A DNA stretch of 64,000 nucleotides, taken from assembly GCA_037481935.1 (NCBI GenBank), contig JBBFKQ010000005.1, forward strand, positions 1 to 64,000, written 5' to 3'. A program made the translations under genes and the position numbers. This document shows, piece after piece, positions 9,282 through 16,421 of the stretch. How positions within the stretch are numbered: position 1 is the first letter of the stretch; each line of letters begins with the position of its first letter. The notes beneath the pieces are model-generated. The model saw nothing but the letters and a program-made list of their open reading frames with translations. It was not told the origin of the DNA and made no database searches. Source of the DNA: Aquificaceae bacterium (GTDB lineage: Bacteria; Aquificota; Aquificia; Aquificales; Aquificaceae).

Positions 9282-9313
9282 AGGTCAAAGACCTCGGGCA
9301 TATAATTAGAAAC

Positions 9314-9805
9314 ATGAGAACTATTAGTGTGGAAGAACTCAAGAGGCTCTATCATGAAGACTTCCCCCTCTGGGCAGAGATAAACCACCAGCTTCTAAAA
9401 GAAAAGGCTTATGAGCTTGTGGACTGGGAGAACCTGCTGGAGGAGATAGAGGATATGGCACAGAAACATCTGGATAGCTGTATAAGCCAGCTCGCAAGAA
9501 TTCTGGAGCACCTATACAAATGGGATAACTTCAGAAGGCTGTCAGGTGGAGAGAAGGCGGGAATGGGTTGGATAAAAAGCGTGGAAAGTGCAAGATTAGA
9601 AATCCTTGCCATGCTCGATGTATACCCCAGCCTCAGAAACAGACTACCCTTAGAGATAGAAAAGGCGTGGAAGTTCGCAAGAAGAAGAATACAGAAATGG
9701 CTGATATTTAATGACCATAACCCAGAGGACTTCCCTATACCAGAAGATTGCCCTTACACCTTTGAGACCGCCATGAACAGAGACCTCAGGAGAGAGCTGA
9801 GCTGA
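9314..9805 (+). CDS. DUF29 family protein
   Basis: A 163-residue soluble protein. The core WENLLEEIEDMAQKHLDS, followed by a helical segment with HLYKWDN and a C-terminal FPEDCPYTFE-like motif (here IPEDCPYTFETAMN), matches the DUF29 family common in cyanobacteria and thermophiles. Function is unknown. I prefer the ATG at 9314 because family members begin shortly before the YxxDFxxWxxE motif (here YHEDFPLWAE); an in-frame TTG at 9278 overlaps the lepA stop. The last 20 bases overlap the converging panE. Confidence 0.7.
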   Translation: MRTISVEELKRLYHEDFPLWAEINHQLLKEKAYELVDWENLLEEIEDMAQKHLDSCISQLARILEHLYKWDNFRRLSGGEKAGMGWIKSVESARLEILAMLDVYPSLRNRLPLEIEKAWKFARRRIQKWLIFNDHNPEDFPIPEDCPYTFETAMNRDLRRELS

Positions 9806-10715
9806 AAATCTCTTTGGCTTTTATGAGCTTTACCACAAACTCGTTGACAGGAAGCTTTATTCCCTTTGCACCCGCAAGCTCAAGCAGAGCACCGTTGAGG
9901 GCTTCAATCTCAGTTCTTCCCTTCTTCACATCATGGAGCATGGAAGGATAATGCTCTGCAGTGGGCGGGATTAGTTTCTCGTAAAAGTGCTTTTTATATT
10001 CTTCCGCACTATTCCAGAAGGTGGGAATGGAGTTTGCTTTTATAGCCTCAAAGGCTTCCTCTAATATCCTGTCCATTATCTCCCTCGTATGGGGGTTGCT
10101 GGCAAGTTTGCCGTATGTGGTTTCAAAAAGGGCTCCCAGTGGGTTCAGGGCACAGTTGTAGAGAATCTTATCCCATAAATACTTGTATACATCCCTTTCA
10201 TATCTTGTGGGTATGCCTGCATGGCTGAAAATGCCAGCCAGTTCTCTCAGAAAAGCCTCCTCCAGAAAACCTGCAGGGTCCCCTATAACCACGTCATCGC
10301 CACAGACGGTTATCCTGACTCTTCCCCACTCTAACAGCTCTGCACCGAATATAACTCTTGCAAGAATTACTTTACCCCTGCCAAAGGTATCTACCGCCTT
10401 CTCATAGTTTCCGTAGCCGTTCTGTGCTACCATTAAAAGACTTTTGCCGCTTCTTAGAGGTTCTAAACTCCTGAGAGCCTCCTGTGTATCGTAGCTCTTT
10501 ACTGTGAGTATGACTATGTCAGGTTCAAAGTCAAGGGCTTCAAGAGAGTCCACAGCCAGAACTTCCTGCTCAAACTCTCCCCATATGCCTTCCACCTTTA
10601 TGCTTTCAAGCCTTCTACCCTTTTTTAAAAGTCCCACAGCACTATGACCTGCCCTGCTCAGAAAGGCGAGGTATGTGCTCCCAAGAGCACCAACTCCCAC
10701 AACCAGAAACCTCAT
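9786..10715 (-). CDS. panE: 2-dehydropantoate 2-reductase (ketopantoate reductase)
   Basis: NADPH-dependent reductase of pantothenate/CoA synthesis. The N-terminal Rossmann motif is VGVGALGSTYLA and the catalytic-domain lysine and asparagine region YKYLWDKILYNCALNPLGAL is present. Length of 309 residues is typical. The start overlaps the end of the NYN-domain gene by 4 bp, so it is translationally coupled. Some ApbA/PanE paralogues have other substrates, so the exact reaction is probable rather than certain. Confidence 0.85.
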   Translation of the reverse strand: MRFLVVGVGALGSTYLAFLSRAGHSAVGLLKKGRRLESIKVEGIWGEFEQEVLAVDSLEALDFEPDIVILTVKSYDTQEALRSLEPLRSGKSLLMVAQNGYGNYEKAVDTFGRGKVILARVIFGAELLEWGRVRITVCGDDVVIGDPAGFLEEAFLRELAGIFSHAGIPTRYERDVYKYLWDKILYNCALNPLGALFETTYGKLASNPHTREIMDRILEEAFEAIKANSIPTFWNSAEEYKKHFYEKLIPPTAEHYPSMLHDVKKGRTEIEALNGALLELAGAKGIKLPVNEFVVKLIKAKEIFSSALS

Positions 10716-11209
10716 TCCTTTTCCTCCAGTCTTATAAGAGGTAAAAGGTCCCTCAGGTCTATATACCTGTCGCAGGCGTTTACAAGCTCTACCGCAGTTG
10801 CTTCTCTTGCAGATACGCAGATTATTTCCTTTCCAAAGTTTCTCAGGGTCCAGACCAGCTTTTCAAAATCTCCATCTCCGGTGCAGAGGATTGCAGTGTG
10901 ATAGTTATCCTTGGTGAGAAGCGCATCTATGGTAAGGTTAACATCCAGGTCGCCCTTGTATGTGCCGTCTTTTAGCTGTTTTACAGGTTTTTTCACCACC
11001 GTTATTCCGCTGAAGGCAAGCAGTTTTATGAAATTCTCCTGTTTTTCGTCTCCTTCTCTGTAGGCGAGGTAGAAAAAGGTGTTGTAAATGTCAAACTCCA
11101 CCTTAAAATAATTAACCAGCTTTACAAGGTCAATCCTCTGATGCAGTATGTCTTTCTGGACAAAGTAAAAATTTGCCCCATCTATGAATATGCAGGCCCT
11201 TCTTTTCAT
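10712..11209 (-). CDS. NYN-domain (LabA/DUF88-like) putative ribonuclease
   Basis: A 165-residue protein with the PIN-like NYN fold. Acidic residues expected at the metal site are seen in FIDGANFYF, KGDLDVNLTIDALL and CTGDGDFEKLV. Such proteins are predicted RNA nucleases; no substrate is known here. The start at 11209 forms an ATGA overlap with the preceding 63-residue gene, which supports both calls. It is followed by panE with another 4-bp overlap and preceded in the unit by grpE. Confidence 0.8.
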   Translation of the reverse strand: MKRRACIFIDGANFYFVQKDILHQRIDLVKLVNYFKVEFDIYNTFFYLAYREGDEKQENFIKLLAFSGITVVKKPVKQLKDGTYKGDLDVNLTIDALLTKDNYHTAILCTGDGDFEKLVWTLRNFGKEIICVSAREATAVELVNACDRYIDLRDLLPLIRLEEKE

Positions 11210-11397
11210 TCTTGGATATACCATACCCTTATACCTGCGGAGACATGAGAATTTCTCTCCCAGATGGTTTCCACGCTTATGATTTTTGGTTTGTTGAGCT
11301 TAATCCACTGGTTTACCTGCTCCTCAAGGAGCTGCTCCATGCTCTCGTCTTTAAAAGGGGTCATCTTGCGGTGGAAGTCTTTGAAACGAATTTCCAT
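11206..11397 (-). CDS. Small 63-residue protein between grpE and the NYN gene
   Basis: Unrecognised small acidic/basic protein (begins MEIRFKDFHRKM, ends RVWYIQE). Its ATG overlaps the grpE stop by one base and its stop forms an ATGA with the NYN gene start, so its length and frame are framed by two tightly coupled neighbours. No signal peptide or membrane segment. A central EEQVNQWIKLN helix is followed by beta-like segments, a layout seen in small single-domain proteins. Function unknown; possibly tied to the NYN protein. Confidence 0.6.
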   Translation of the reverse strand: MEIRFKDFHRKMTPFKDESMEQLLEEQVNQWIKLNKPKIISVETIWERNSHVSAGIRVWYIQE

Positions 11398-11936
11398 CAA
11401 GTAATCTCCTCTTCCCAGTAGGAGACCACCACCTTTGCAGGTCTGAGCACTCTGTCGTGTAGCCAGTAGCCCTTCTTTTCCACCCGGAGAACCATGTTCG
11501 GCGCCATATCTTGCGTGTATTCTCTGTCTACCGCCTCTGAAAGGTATGGGTCAAACTCTTTGCCCAGCACCTCTATCTCTCTTATGCCGTGCTTTTCCAG
11601 TATCCTCAGAAGCTCTTTGTATATAAGTTCAAAACCCTTTTTCAAACCCTCTGCGTCCCCACCTTCATACTGGAAAGCCCTCTCAAAGTTGTCAACCACC
11701 TCCAGCAGGTCAAGGGCAAGATTCTCATGTCCGTATTTCCTTGCCTCTTCAAGGTCCCTTCTGTATCTTTCCTTCAGATAATCTGCCTCCCTCTGCAGGT
11801 CCACATACCTCTGATTTATAACCCTTGCAGTGTTTTCAAGCCTGAGCAATTTTTCCTCAAGCTCCTTTATTCTCTTGTCCTTCTGTTCTTCTGACTGCTC
11901 CTGCAATACTTCTTCCTGTTGCTGCTTCTCTTCCAT
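11397..11936 (-). CDS. grpE: Nucleotide exchange factor GrpE
   Basis: Co-chaperone that releases ADP from DnaK. The 179-residue protein has the long N-terminal coiled coil (about 15-75, starting EEKQQQEEVLQEQ) and the C-terminal beta domain ending in RVLRPAKVVVS, the family signature. It follows aspC by 9 bp; a TATAAT that contains the aspC stop codon precedes it. dnaK and dnaJ are not in the window. Confidence 0.95.
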   Translation of the reverse strand: MEEKQQQEEVLQEQSEEQKDKRIKELEEKLLRLENTARVINQRYVDLQREADYLKERYRRDLEEARKYGHENLALDLLEVVDNFERAFQYEGGDAEGLKKGFELIYKELLRILEKHGIREIEVLGKEFDPYLSEAVDREYTQDMAPNMVLRVEKKGYWLHDRVLRPAKVVVSYWEEEIT

Positions 11937-11944
11937 AAGGGTTA

Positions 11945-11950
11945 ATTATA
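11945..11950 (-). promoter_or_regulatory. TATAAT box before grpE, containing the aspC stop codon
   Basis: On the minus strand TATAAT occupies 11950-11945; the TAA stop of aspC is 11948-11946, and eight bases separate the box from the grpE ATG. No -35 or Shine-Dalgarno site is evident. If used, the mRNA would be leaderless or nearly so. Confidence 0.5.
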
Positions 11951-13133
11951 GCATGCCCTTCAGGCTTTCAAGTGCCTTGCTGAGCCTCCCTATACCTTCC
12001 TCAATTATGTTTTCAGAAATGCAGTAAGATAGCCTCATGTATCCCTCTGCACCAAAGGCTGAGCCGGGAACCCCAGCAACCCTTCCCTTTTCTATGAGAT
12101 AGTCTGCAAGTTTTATGTCAGAGCCAAGCTTTTCAGAATAGTGCCTCAGGTTGGGAAATATGTAGAAGGCTCCCTTTGGCTTTACTACGCTTATGTCTGG
12201 AATTTTTTTCAGGAGCTCGTATGCAAGGTCTCTCCTCCTCTCAAAGGCTCTTTTCATGTTATCTACAAAGGCTTTAGAGTGTGGGTTTCTGAGGGCTTCA
12301 AGGGCTCCATACTGGGCAAAGGTGGTGGCGTTGGATATGCTCTGGCTGTTGAGGTCTGCTATAACCTTTGCGTATCTCTCAGGGCAGGCAACATAGCCAA
12401 TCCTCCAGCCTGTCATGGAGTAAGTTTTTGAGAAGGCGTTGACGGTGAAGGTTATGTCTCTTATATCCTCTGAAAAACTTGCAGGACTTACGAATTTTTC
12501 CCCATCGTATAGGAAGGCCTCATAACATTCGTCTGAGACTATGAGTATACCATTTTCAAGGCAGAGCTGTGCTATTTTTCTCTGTTCTTCCTCCGGAACA
12601 ACTGCACCCGTAGGGTTTGAGGGTGAATTGAGTATAAGCATTCTGGTTTTTGGAGTGATGTGTTCTTTCAGGACCTCAGCCCTGAGAACAAAGCCTTCTT
12701 CTTCCCTTAGTGGCACTTCCACCACCTTTGCATCGCAGAGCATGATCTGCTCCGGATAGGTTACCCAGTAGGGAGATGGGAGGAGGACCTCATCACCCTC
12801 TTCAAGAACTGCAAGCATAACCAGAAAAAGTGCCATCTTTGCTCCGGCGGTGACCACAATCTCAGAAGGTTTGTATTCAACGCCATTTTCCCTGTGGAGC
12901 TTTTCTGCAAGAGCCTCTCTCAGCTGGGGAATTCCCGCAGAAGGTGCATACTTGGTTTTACCTTCCTTCAGTGCCCTTATACAGGCTTCCTTAACAAACT
13001 CTGGTGTATCAAAGTCCGGTTCTCCGGCACCAAAGCCTATTATGTCCACACCCTGAGCTTTGAGCTGGTTTACTTTGGCGGTGAGGGCAAGGGTGGGAGC
13101 CGGCTTTATGTGGGATACTCTTCTTGCAAGCAT
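11946..13133 (-). CDS. aspC: Aspartate/aromatic-type aminotransferase, class I
   Basis: PLP-dependent transaminase of 395 residues in subfamily I-gamma, typical of thermophilic aspartate aminotransferases. The PLP lysine is in NAFSKTYSMTGWRIGY, the pyridine-nitrogen aspartate in VSDECYEAF, and the substrate-binding arginine in MRLSYCIS. It links oxaloacetate to aspartate, feeding asd and lysA elsewhere in the window. Specificity towards aspartate over other 2-oxoacid partners or prephenate cannot be decided from sequence alone. It lies 8 bp after surE. Confidence 0.88.
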   Translation of the reverse strand: MLARRVSHIKPAPTLALTAKVNQLKAQGVDIIGFGAGEPDFDTPEFVKEACIRALKEGKTKYAPSAGIPQLREALAEKLHRENGVEYKPSEIVVTAGAKMALFLVMLAVLEEGDEVLLPSPYWVTYPEQIMLCDAKVVEVPLREEEGFVLRAEVLKEHITPKTRMLILNSPSNPTGAVVPEEEQRKIAQLCLENGILIVSDECYEAFLYDGEKFVSPASFSEDIRDITFTVNAFSKTYSMTGWRIGYVACPERYAKVIADLNSQSISNATTFAQYGALEALRNPHSKAFVDNMKRAFERRRDLAYELLKKIPDISVVKPKGAFYIFPNLRHYSEKLGSDIKLADYLIEKGRVAGVPGSAFGAEGYMRLSYCISENIIEEGIGRLSKALESLKGML

Positions 13134-13140
13134 AGGAGCT

Positions 13141-13146
13141 ATTATA
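13141..13146 (-). promoter_or_regulatory. TATAAT box before aspC, containing the surE stop codon
   Basis: Minus-strand TATAAT at 13146-13141 encloses the surE TAA (13144-13142); seven bases (13140-13134) lie between the box and the aspC ATG. No Shine-Dalgarno site. Confidence 0.5.
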
Positions 13147-13894
13147 ACCTGAACCTTTCCTTCAAATACTCCATTGCCCTGTAGTTTGTGAGGTCAAGCT
13201 GAAGGGGTGTTATGGAAACATAGCCATGATATACTGCCCAGTAGTCTGTGCCTTCTTCTAAGTGCCATCCAAATTCCTCCGCCGTTATCCAGTATAGGGG
13301 TCTCCCAGAGGGGTCCGAGAGCCTGAGCACCTTTTCCTTGTATGCCCTTCTGCCCTGGCGGGTGAGCATAAAGCCCTTTATGTCTTCACTTGGGAGGTTT
13401 GGTATGTTTACGTTAAGATAGGTATCTTCTGGCATTCCCCTTTCAAGAACCCTGAGGACAACCTCCCTTGCCACCCTTGCCACCTCAGAAAAGTCCACCT
13501 CATCCCTCCCAAAGGCGGAGAAAGCTACAGAGGGAATGCCCAGAATCCTGCCCTCCATGGCACCGGACACTGTTCCCGAGTAGGTTATGTCCTCTCCCAG
13601 GTTTGGTCCCTCGTTTATGCCAGAACATACTAGGTCTGGCTTTCTTCCCTCAAGGAAAAGATAATAGCCAAAATGAACGCAGTCCGCAGGAGTGCCACCT
13701 ATAACAGTCCAGAAGTCCTCATCCACCCTTCTTATTCTCAGAGGCTGAGTAAAGGTAAGAGAGTGTCCAACACCGCTGAGATTTCTGTCTGGAGCAACGG
13801 TTATCACCCTTCCGAGGTTTTTTAACTCCTCTCTGAGGGCTCTGATGCCTTCTGAAAAATAGCCATCATCGTTGGTGAGCAGGAAGGTTGGCAT
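13142..13894 (-). CDS. surE: 5'/3'-nucleotidase SurE
   Basis: Metal-dependent nucleoside-monophosphate phosphatase for survival and nucleotide housekeeping. The hallmark LLTNDDGYFSEGIRAL is at the N terminus, with the SGTVSGAMEG and CSGINEGPN loops that complete the active site. The 250 residues are full length. It diverges from the DnaC-like gene across only 17 bp, and its own start codon is seven bases from a TAAAAT box. Confidence 0.95.
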   Translation of the reverse strand: MPTFLLTNDDGYFSEGIRALREELKNLGRVITVAPDRNLSGVGHSLTFTQPLRIRRVDEDFWTVIGGTPADCVHFGYYLFLEGRKPDLVCSGINEGPNLGEDITYSGTVSGAMEGRILGIPSVAFSAFGRDEVDFSEVARVAREVVLRVLERGMPEDTYLNVNIPNLPSEDIKGFMLTRQGRRAYKEKVLRLSDPSGRPLYWITAEEFGWHLEEGTDYWAVYHGYVSITPLQLDLTNYRAMEYLKERFRL

Positions 13895-13911
13895 TGCCTA
13901 TATTTTATCCA
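13895..13911. promoter_or_regulatory. Overlapping divergent -10 boxes, surE / DnaC-like gene
   Basis: The 17-bp gap holds TATATT on the plus strand (13899-13904, seven bases before the ATG at 13912) and TAAAAT on the minus strand (13907-13902, seven bases before the surE ATG). The boxes overlap, so only one polymerase can bind at a time. Confidence 0.5.
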
Positions 13912-14559
13912 ATGGAGTGCCCAAAGTGTGGTGGAACGGGCTTTGTGGACAGGGGAGGTGTGCTTGAGCTCTGCAGTTGCAGGTATGAGGGGGTAAACCT
14001 TCAGAAGCACCTGAACATACCGCCAAGGTTCACAGAGGCGGAGTTTGAAAATTATGTCCCGGTTTCACCTTCACAAAAAAGGGCTCTTGAAGCCTGTATG
14101 CACTACGCCTATACCTTTGAGCCAGAGGAAGGTAAGGGTCTGACGCTGGTGGGACCTCCACAGATGGGAAAGACACATCTCGTGGTTGCGGTTCTGAAAA
14201 CAGTTTACAGAAATAAGAGGATAAGGGGCTTTTTCTTTGATACCAAGGACCTTTTCTACAGGCTTCAGAGCTATGCAAACACGGACAAATACCACCGCTT
14301 TATGAACCTTCTTCTGAATGCGCCCCTTCTTGTGCTTGATGACCTTGGGAGCGAAAGGCTTTCTGACTGGCGTATAGAAACCCTTTCCCACATAATCAGC
14401 CACAGGTATAACTTTTTGAAGAGCACCCTCATAACCACGAACTACCCACTTCTCAGACAAAGGGAGGATGAGGTGGCAAGAGCCATGGAGGAAAGGCTTT
14501 CTCCTGCCATAGTGGGGAAAATCCACCAAATGACTGAGATAATCTATCTGAGCAGCTAA
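13912..14559 (+). CDS. DnaC/IstB-like AAA+ ATPase (replicative helicase loader type)
   Basis: A 215-residue protein with an N-terminal zinc-finger-like segment (CPKCGGTGFVDRG, then CSCRYE) followed by an AAA+ core: Walker A GPPQMGKTHL, Walker B LLVLDDLGSE, sensor 1 TLITTNYPL and an arginine near the C terminus (EERLSPAIVG). This arrangement is that of DnaC/DnaI helicase loaders. No transposase is adjacent, which argues against an IstB transposition helper. The start at 13912 is chosen because a TATATT box lies seven bases upstream and the alternative at 13888 would overlap surE. Confidence 0.82.
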   Translation: MECPKCGGTGFVDRGGVLELCSCRYEGVNLQKHLNIPPRFTEAEFENYVPVSPSQKRALEACMHYAYTFEPEEGKGLTLVGPPQMGKTHLVVAVLKTVYRNKRIRGFFFDTKDLFYRLQSYANTDKYHRFMNLLLNAPLLVLDDLGSERLSDWRIETLSHIISHRYNFLKSTLITTNYPLLRQREDEVARAMEERLSPAIVGKIHQMTEIIYLSS

Positions 14560-15209
14560 AGGAAAAGCGCAAGCACCAGAGCCGGCATAAGGTTAAGAAC
14601 ACTTACATGCTTTAAAACCTCAAGAATTTTCAGAGAGGTAAGAACCATAAGACCACCTCCCGTGAAAAGGGCGTTTGCCATTGCTTGCTCCTTCAGAAAC
14701 TCACCATAAAAAAAGGCGAGAAGGGTTATAGAACCCTGAAAGAGGAGAACATAGAAAGCCGAAAGGGCAACGCCTTTGCCAAGGGAAGAGGAAAGAACTA
14801 TGGAAGAGAAGCCATCCATAAAGGCCTTTGAAAGTATCAGCGAGCTGTCACCCTTTGCTCCTTCAAGAATGCAGCCCATAAGAGTCATGGGTCCAACGGT
14901 AAAGAGCAGGGAAGCGGAAACAAAGCCCCTGGCAATATCCGATGGTCCCCGTGTAATCCCTTCGAGCCTTTCCTCAAGCCTGAGAAAGCTACCTATAAGA
15001 GAGCCCACCACAAGAAGGAAGAAAACCTTCAAGAGCTCTGGTTTGTTCTCTGAGATTAGCTTCAGCCCAAGAAGCAGTGTAAAAAGCCCTATACCCTGCA
15101 TTATAGATGTTCTGAGCCTCTCAGGAATGGCTCTTGATAAGCTAATGCCAACGAGACTGCCGGCGAGCACAAGCCCTGCGTTCACAAGGGTTCCAAAGGT
15201 GGGGAACAT
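14556..15209 (-). CDS. DUF554 family inner-membrane protein
   Basis: A 217-residue, very hydrophobic protein with about six or seven predicted membrane helices and the family's N-terminal glycine-rich segment (TLVNAGLVLAGSLVGI) and central GPMTLMGCILEGAKGD. It belongs to the DUF554 (YdfK/YqgA) family, of unknown transport function. The ATG overlaps the stop of the glycosyltransferase gene by one base, so the two are co-translated. The last 4 bp overlap the converging DnaC-like gene. Confidence 0.8.
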   Translation of the reverse strand: MFPTFGTLVNAGLVLAGSLVGISLSRAIPERLRTSIMQGIGLFTLLLGLKLISENKPELLKVFFLLVVGSLIGSFLRLEERLEGITRGPSDIARGFVSASLLFTVGPMTLMGCILEGAKGDSSLILSKAFMDGFSSIVLSSSLGKGVALSAFYVLLFQGSITLLAFFYGEFLKEQAMANALFTGGGLMVLTSLKILEVLKHVSVLNLMPALVLALFL

Positions 15210-16411
15210 CAGCCAGCGCCACTCTGCTGAGCCTGGGAAAGTATATCCTGGAACATGTTATACAGAAACTCAGCCCTCTCTTCGGGGGTGTAGTTCTGAA
15301 TAACCCTTTCTCTTGCCCTTCTGCCTATTTCTCTTGCCTCCTGAGGGTTCTCCAGATAATAGACCACCTTTTCCTCTATATCAGCCCTGTCAAGGGGAAG
15401 ATAGGTTATGACTTCCTGACCGGGGGTAAAGAAGCCTGGCAGGGTTGCCCTGAAGTCTATGAAGGGTGCACTACCCATAAAGGCAACCTCCAGGGGAACA
15501 AAGCCTATGCCGGTGGGAACTGCATGAGGGTAGCTGAGAATGGTCATGGACGACCTTCCAATGAGCTCAAGAGCTTCTTCCCAGCTCTGTATGGGGATGT
15601 GTTCATGACCTTCCCTGAGTTCACCCTCAAAGGCACCCACTATCCTGAGGTTTATGCCCTCGAGAAAGCTCAGAATATACCACCTCTTTCTTGCGGTTGC
15701 ATAGAAACTTATATCGTTGAGAAACCTTATGTAATCCTGAGGGTTTTCCTGACGCCACTTTGTAAACTCTTCCTGAAAGCTCTGGTTGAACATAGAAAGG
15801 ATGTATTCGCCTGCATACAGAAGGTGTGCCTCCGGGTTCCTGAAGAGAAACTCGCCCACTTCAAAGAAATAAGGGACAAAGCCCTCCTTGATGTTCTGGA
15901 CAACCTGCTGGGCGATTATGTTTGGGTCTACTACAGGCCCAAGGAATATGACTTCTATGTCCCTGTCCTCAGAAGGCTCTGGCATCTGCCCAGGGTCCAC
16001 AAAGGGGGTTATGTAATAGGTGCCCCTTTCATGACCCAGAAATCTTAGACTGTCCGCATACTTGAGGTCTGTGACTATAGGAAGGAAGTTGTTTGACTGC
16101 CGCAGGTCAAGAAGGACAGGGAAGTGAAAGAGAGGTTCGTCGGTAAAGAGGCTCACATGCACAAAGCCAAAGGCGTCAAAAACCGGAAGCTTCTGACCCT
16201 CTCTCTCTCCAAAGACCACACAGCTACCGTTAAGGTCAAGGGTAAAGAGGGGGGAGAATTCCAGAAGCCTATTTACCACATCCTGAAGCTCTCCTTCCAT
16301 AAGGTCAAAGTCCTGAACCTCTGCACCCCTCTCTCTGAAAAGCTCCATAAATGCCAGCATATGTCTGTTAATTCCAAGGTCCTTTCCCTGTCTCAGAAAG
16401 GCTATTCTCAT
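15209..16411 (-). CDS. CgeB-like glycosyltransferase-fold protein
   Basis: A 400-residue soluble protein. The N-terminal half opens with a Rossmann-like strand (MRIAFLRQG) and the C-terminal half resembles a GT-B donor domain (group 1 type), with PHAVPTGIGFVPLEVAFMG and a final helix typical of glycosyltransferases (NPQEAREIGRRARERVI). The overall form is like CgeB/DUF3880 proteins and proteins that glycosylate flagellin or surface structures. Acceptor unknown. It lies 10 bp after the c-di-GMP gene. Confidence 0.6.
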   Translation of the reverse strand: MRIAFLRQGKDLGINRHMLAFMELFRERGAEVQDFDLMEGELQDVVNRLLEFSPLFTLDLNGSCVVFGEREGQKLPVFDAFGFVHVSLFTDEPLFHFPVLLDLRQSNNFLPIVTDLKYADSLRFLGHERGTYYITPFVDPGQMPEPSEDRDIEVIFLGPVVDPNIIAQQVVQNIKEGFVPYFFEVGEFLFRNPEAHLLYAGEYILSMFNQSFQEEFTKWRQENPQDYIRFLNDISFYATARKRWYILSFLEGINLRIVGAFEGELREGHEHIPIQSWEEALELIGRSSMTILSYPHAVPTGIGFVPLEVAFMGSAPFIDFRATLPGFFTPGQEVITYLPLDRADIEEKVVYYLENPQEAREIGRRARERVIQNYTPEERAEFLYNMFQDILSQAQQSGAG

Positions 16412-16421
16412 GGTCTAAAAA

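Noticed and set aside
13912-14559. IstB transposition helper
   Set aside because: The fold is shared with DnaC, but there is no IstA-type transposase or terminal inverted repeats nearby, so a helicase-loader role is more likely.
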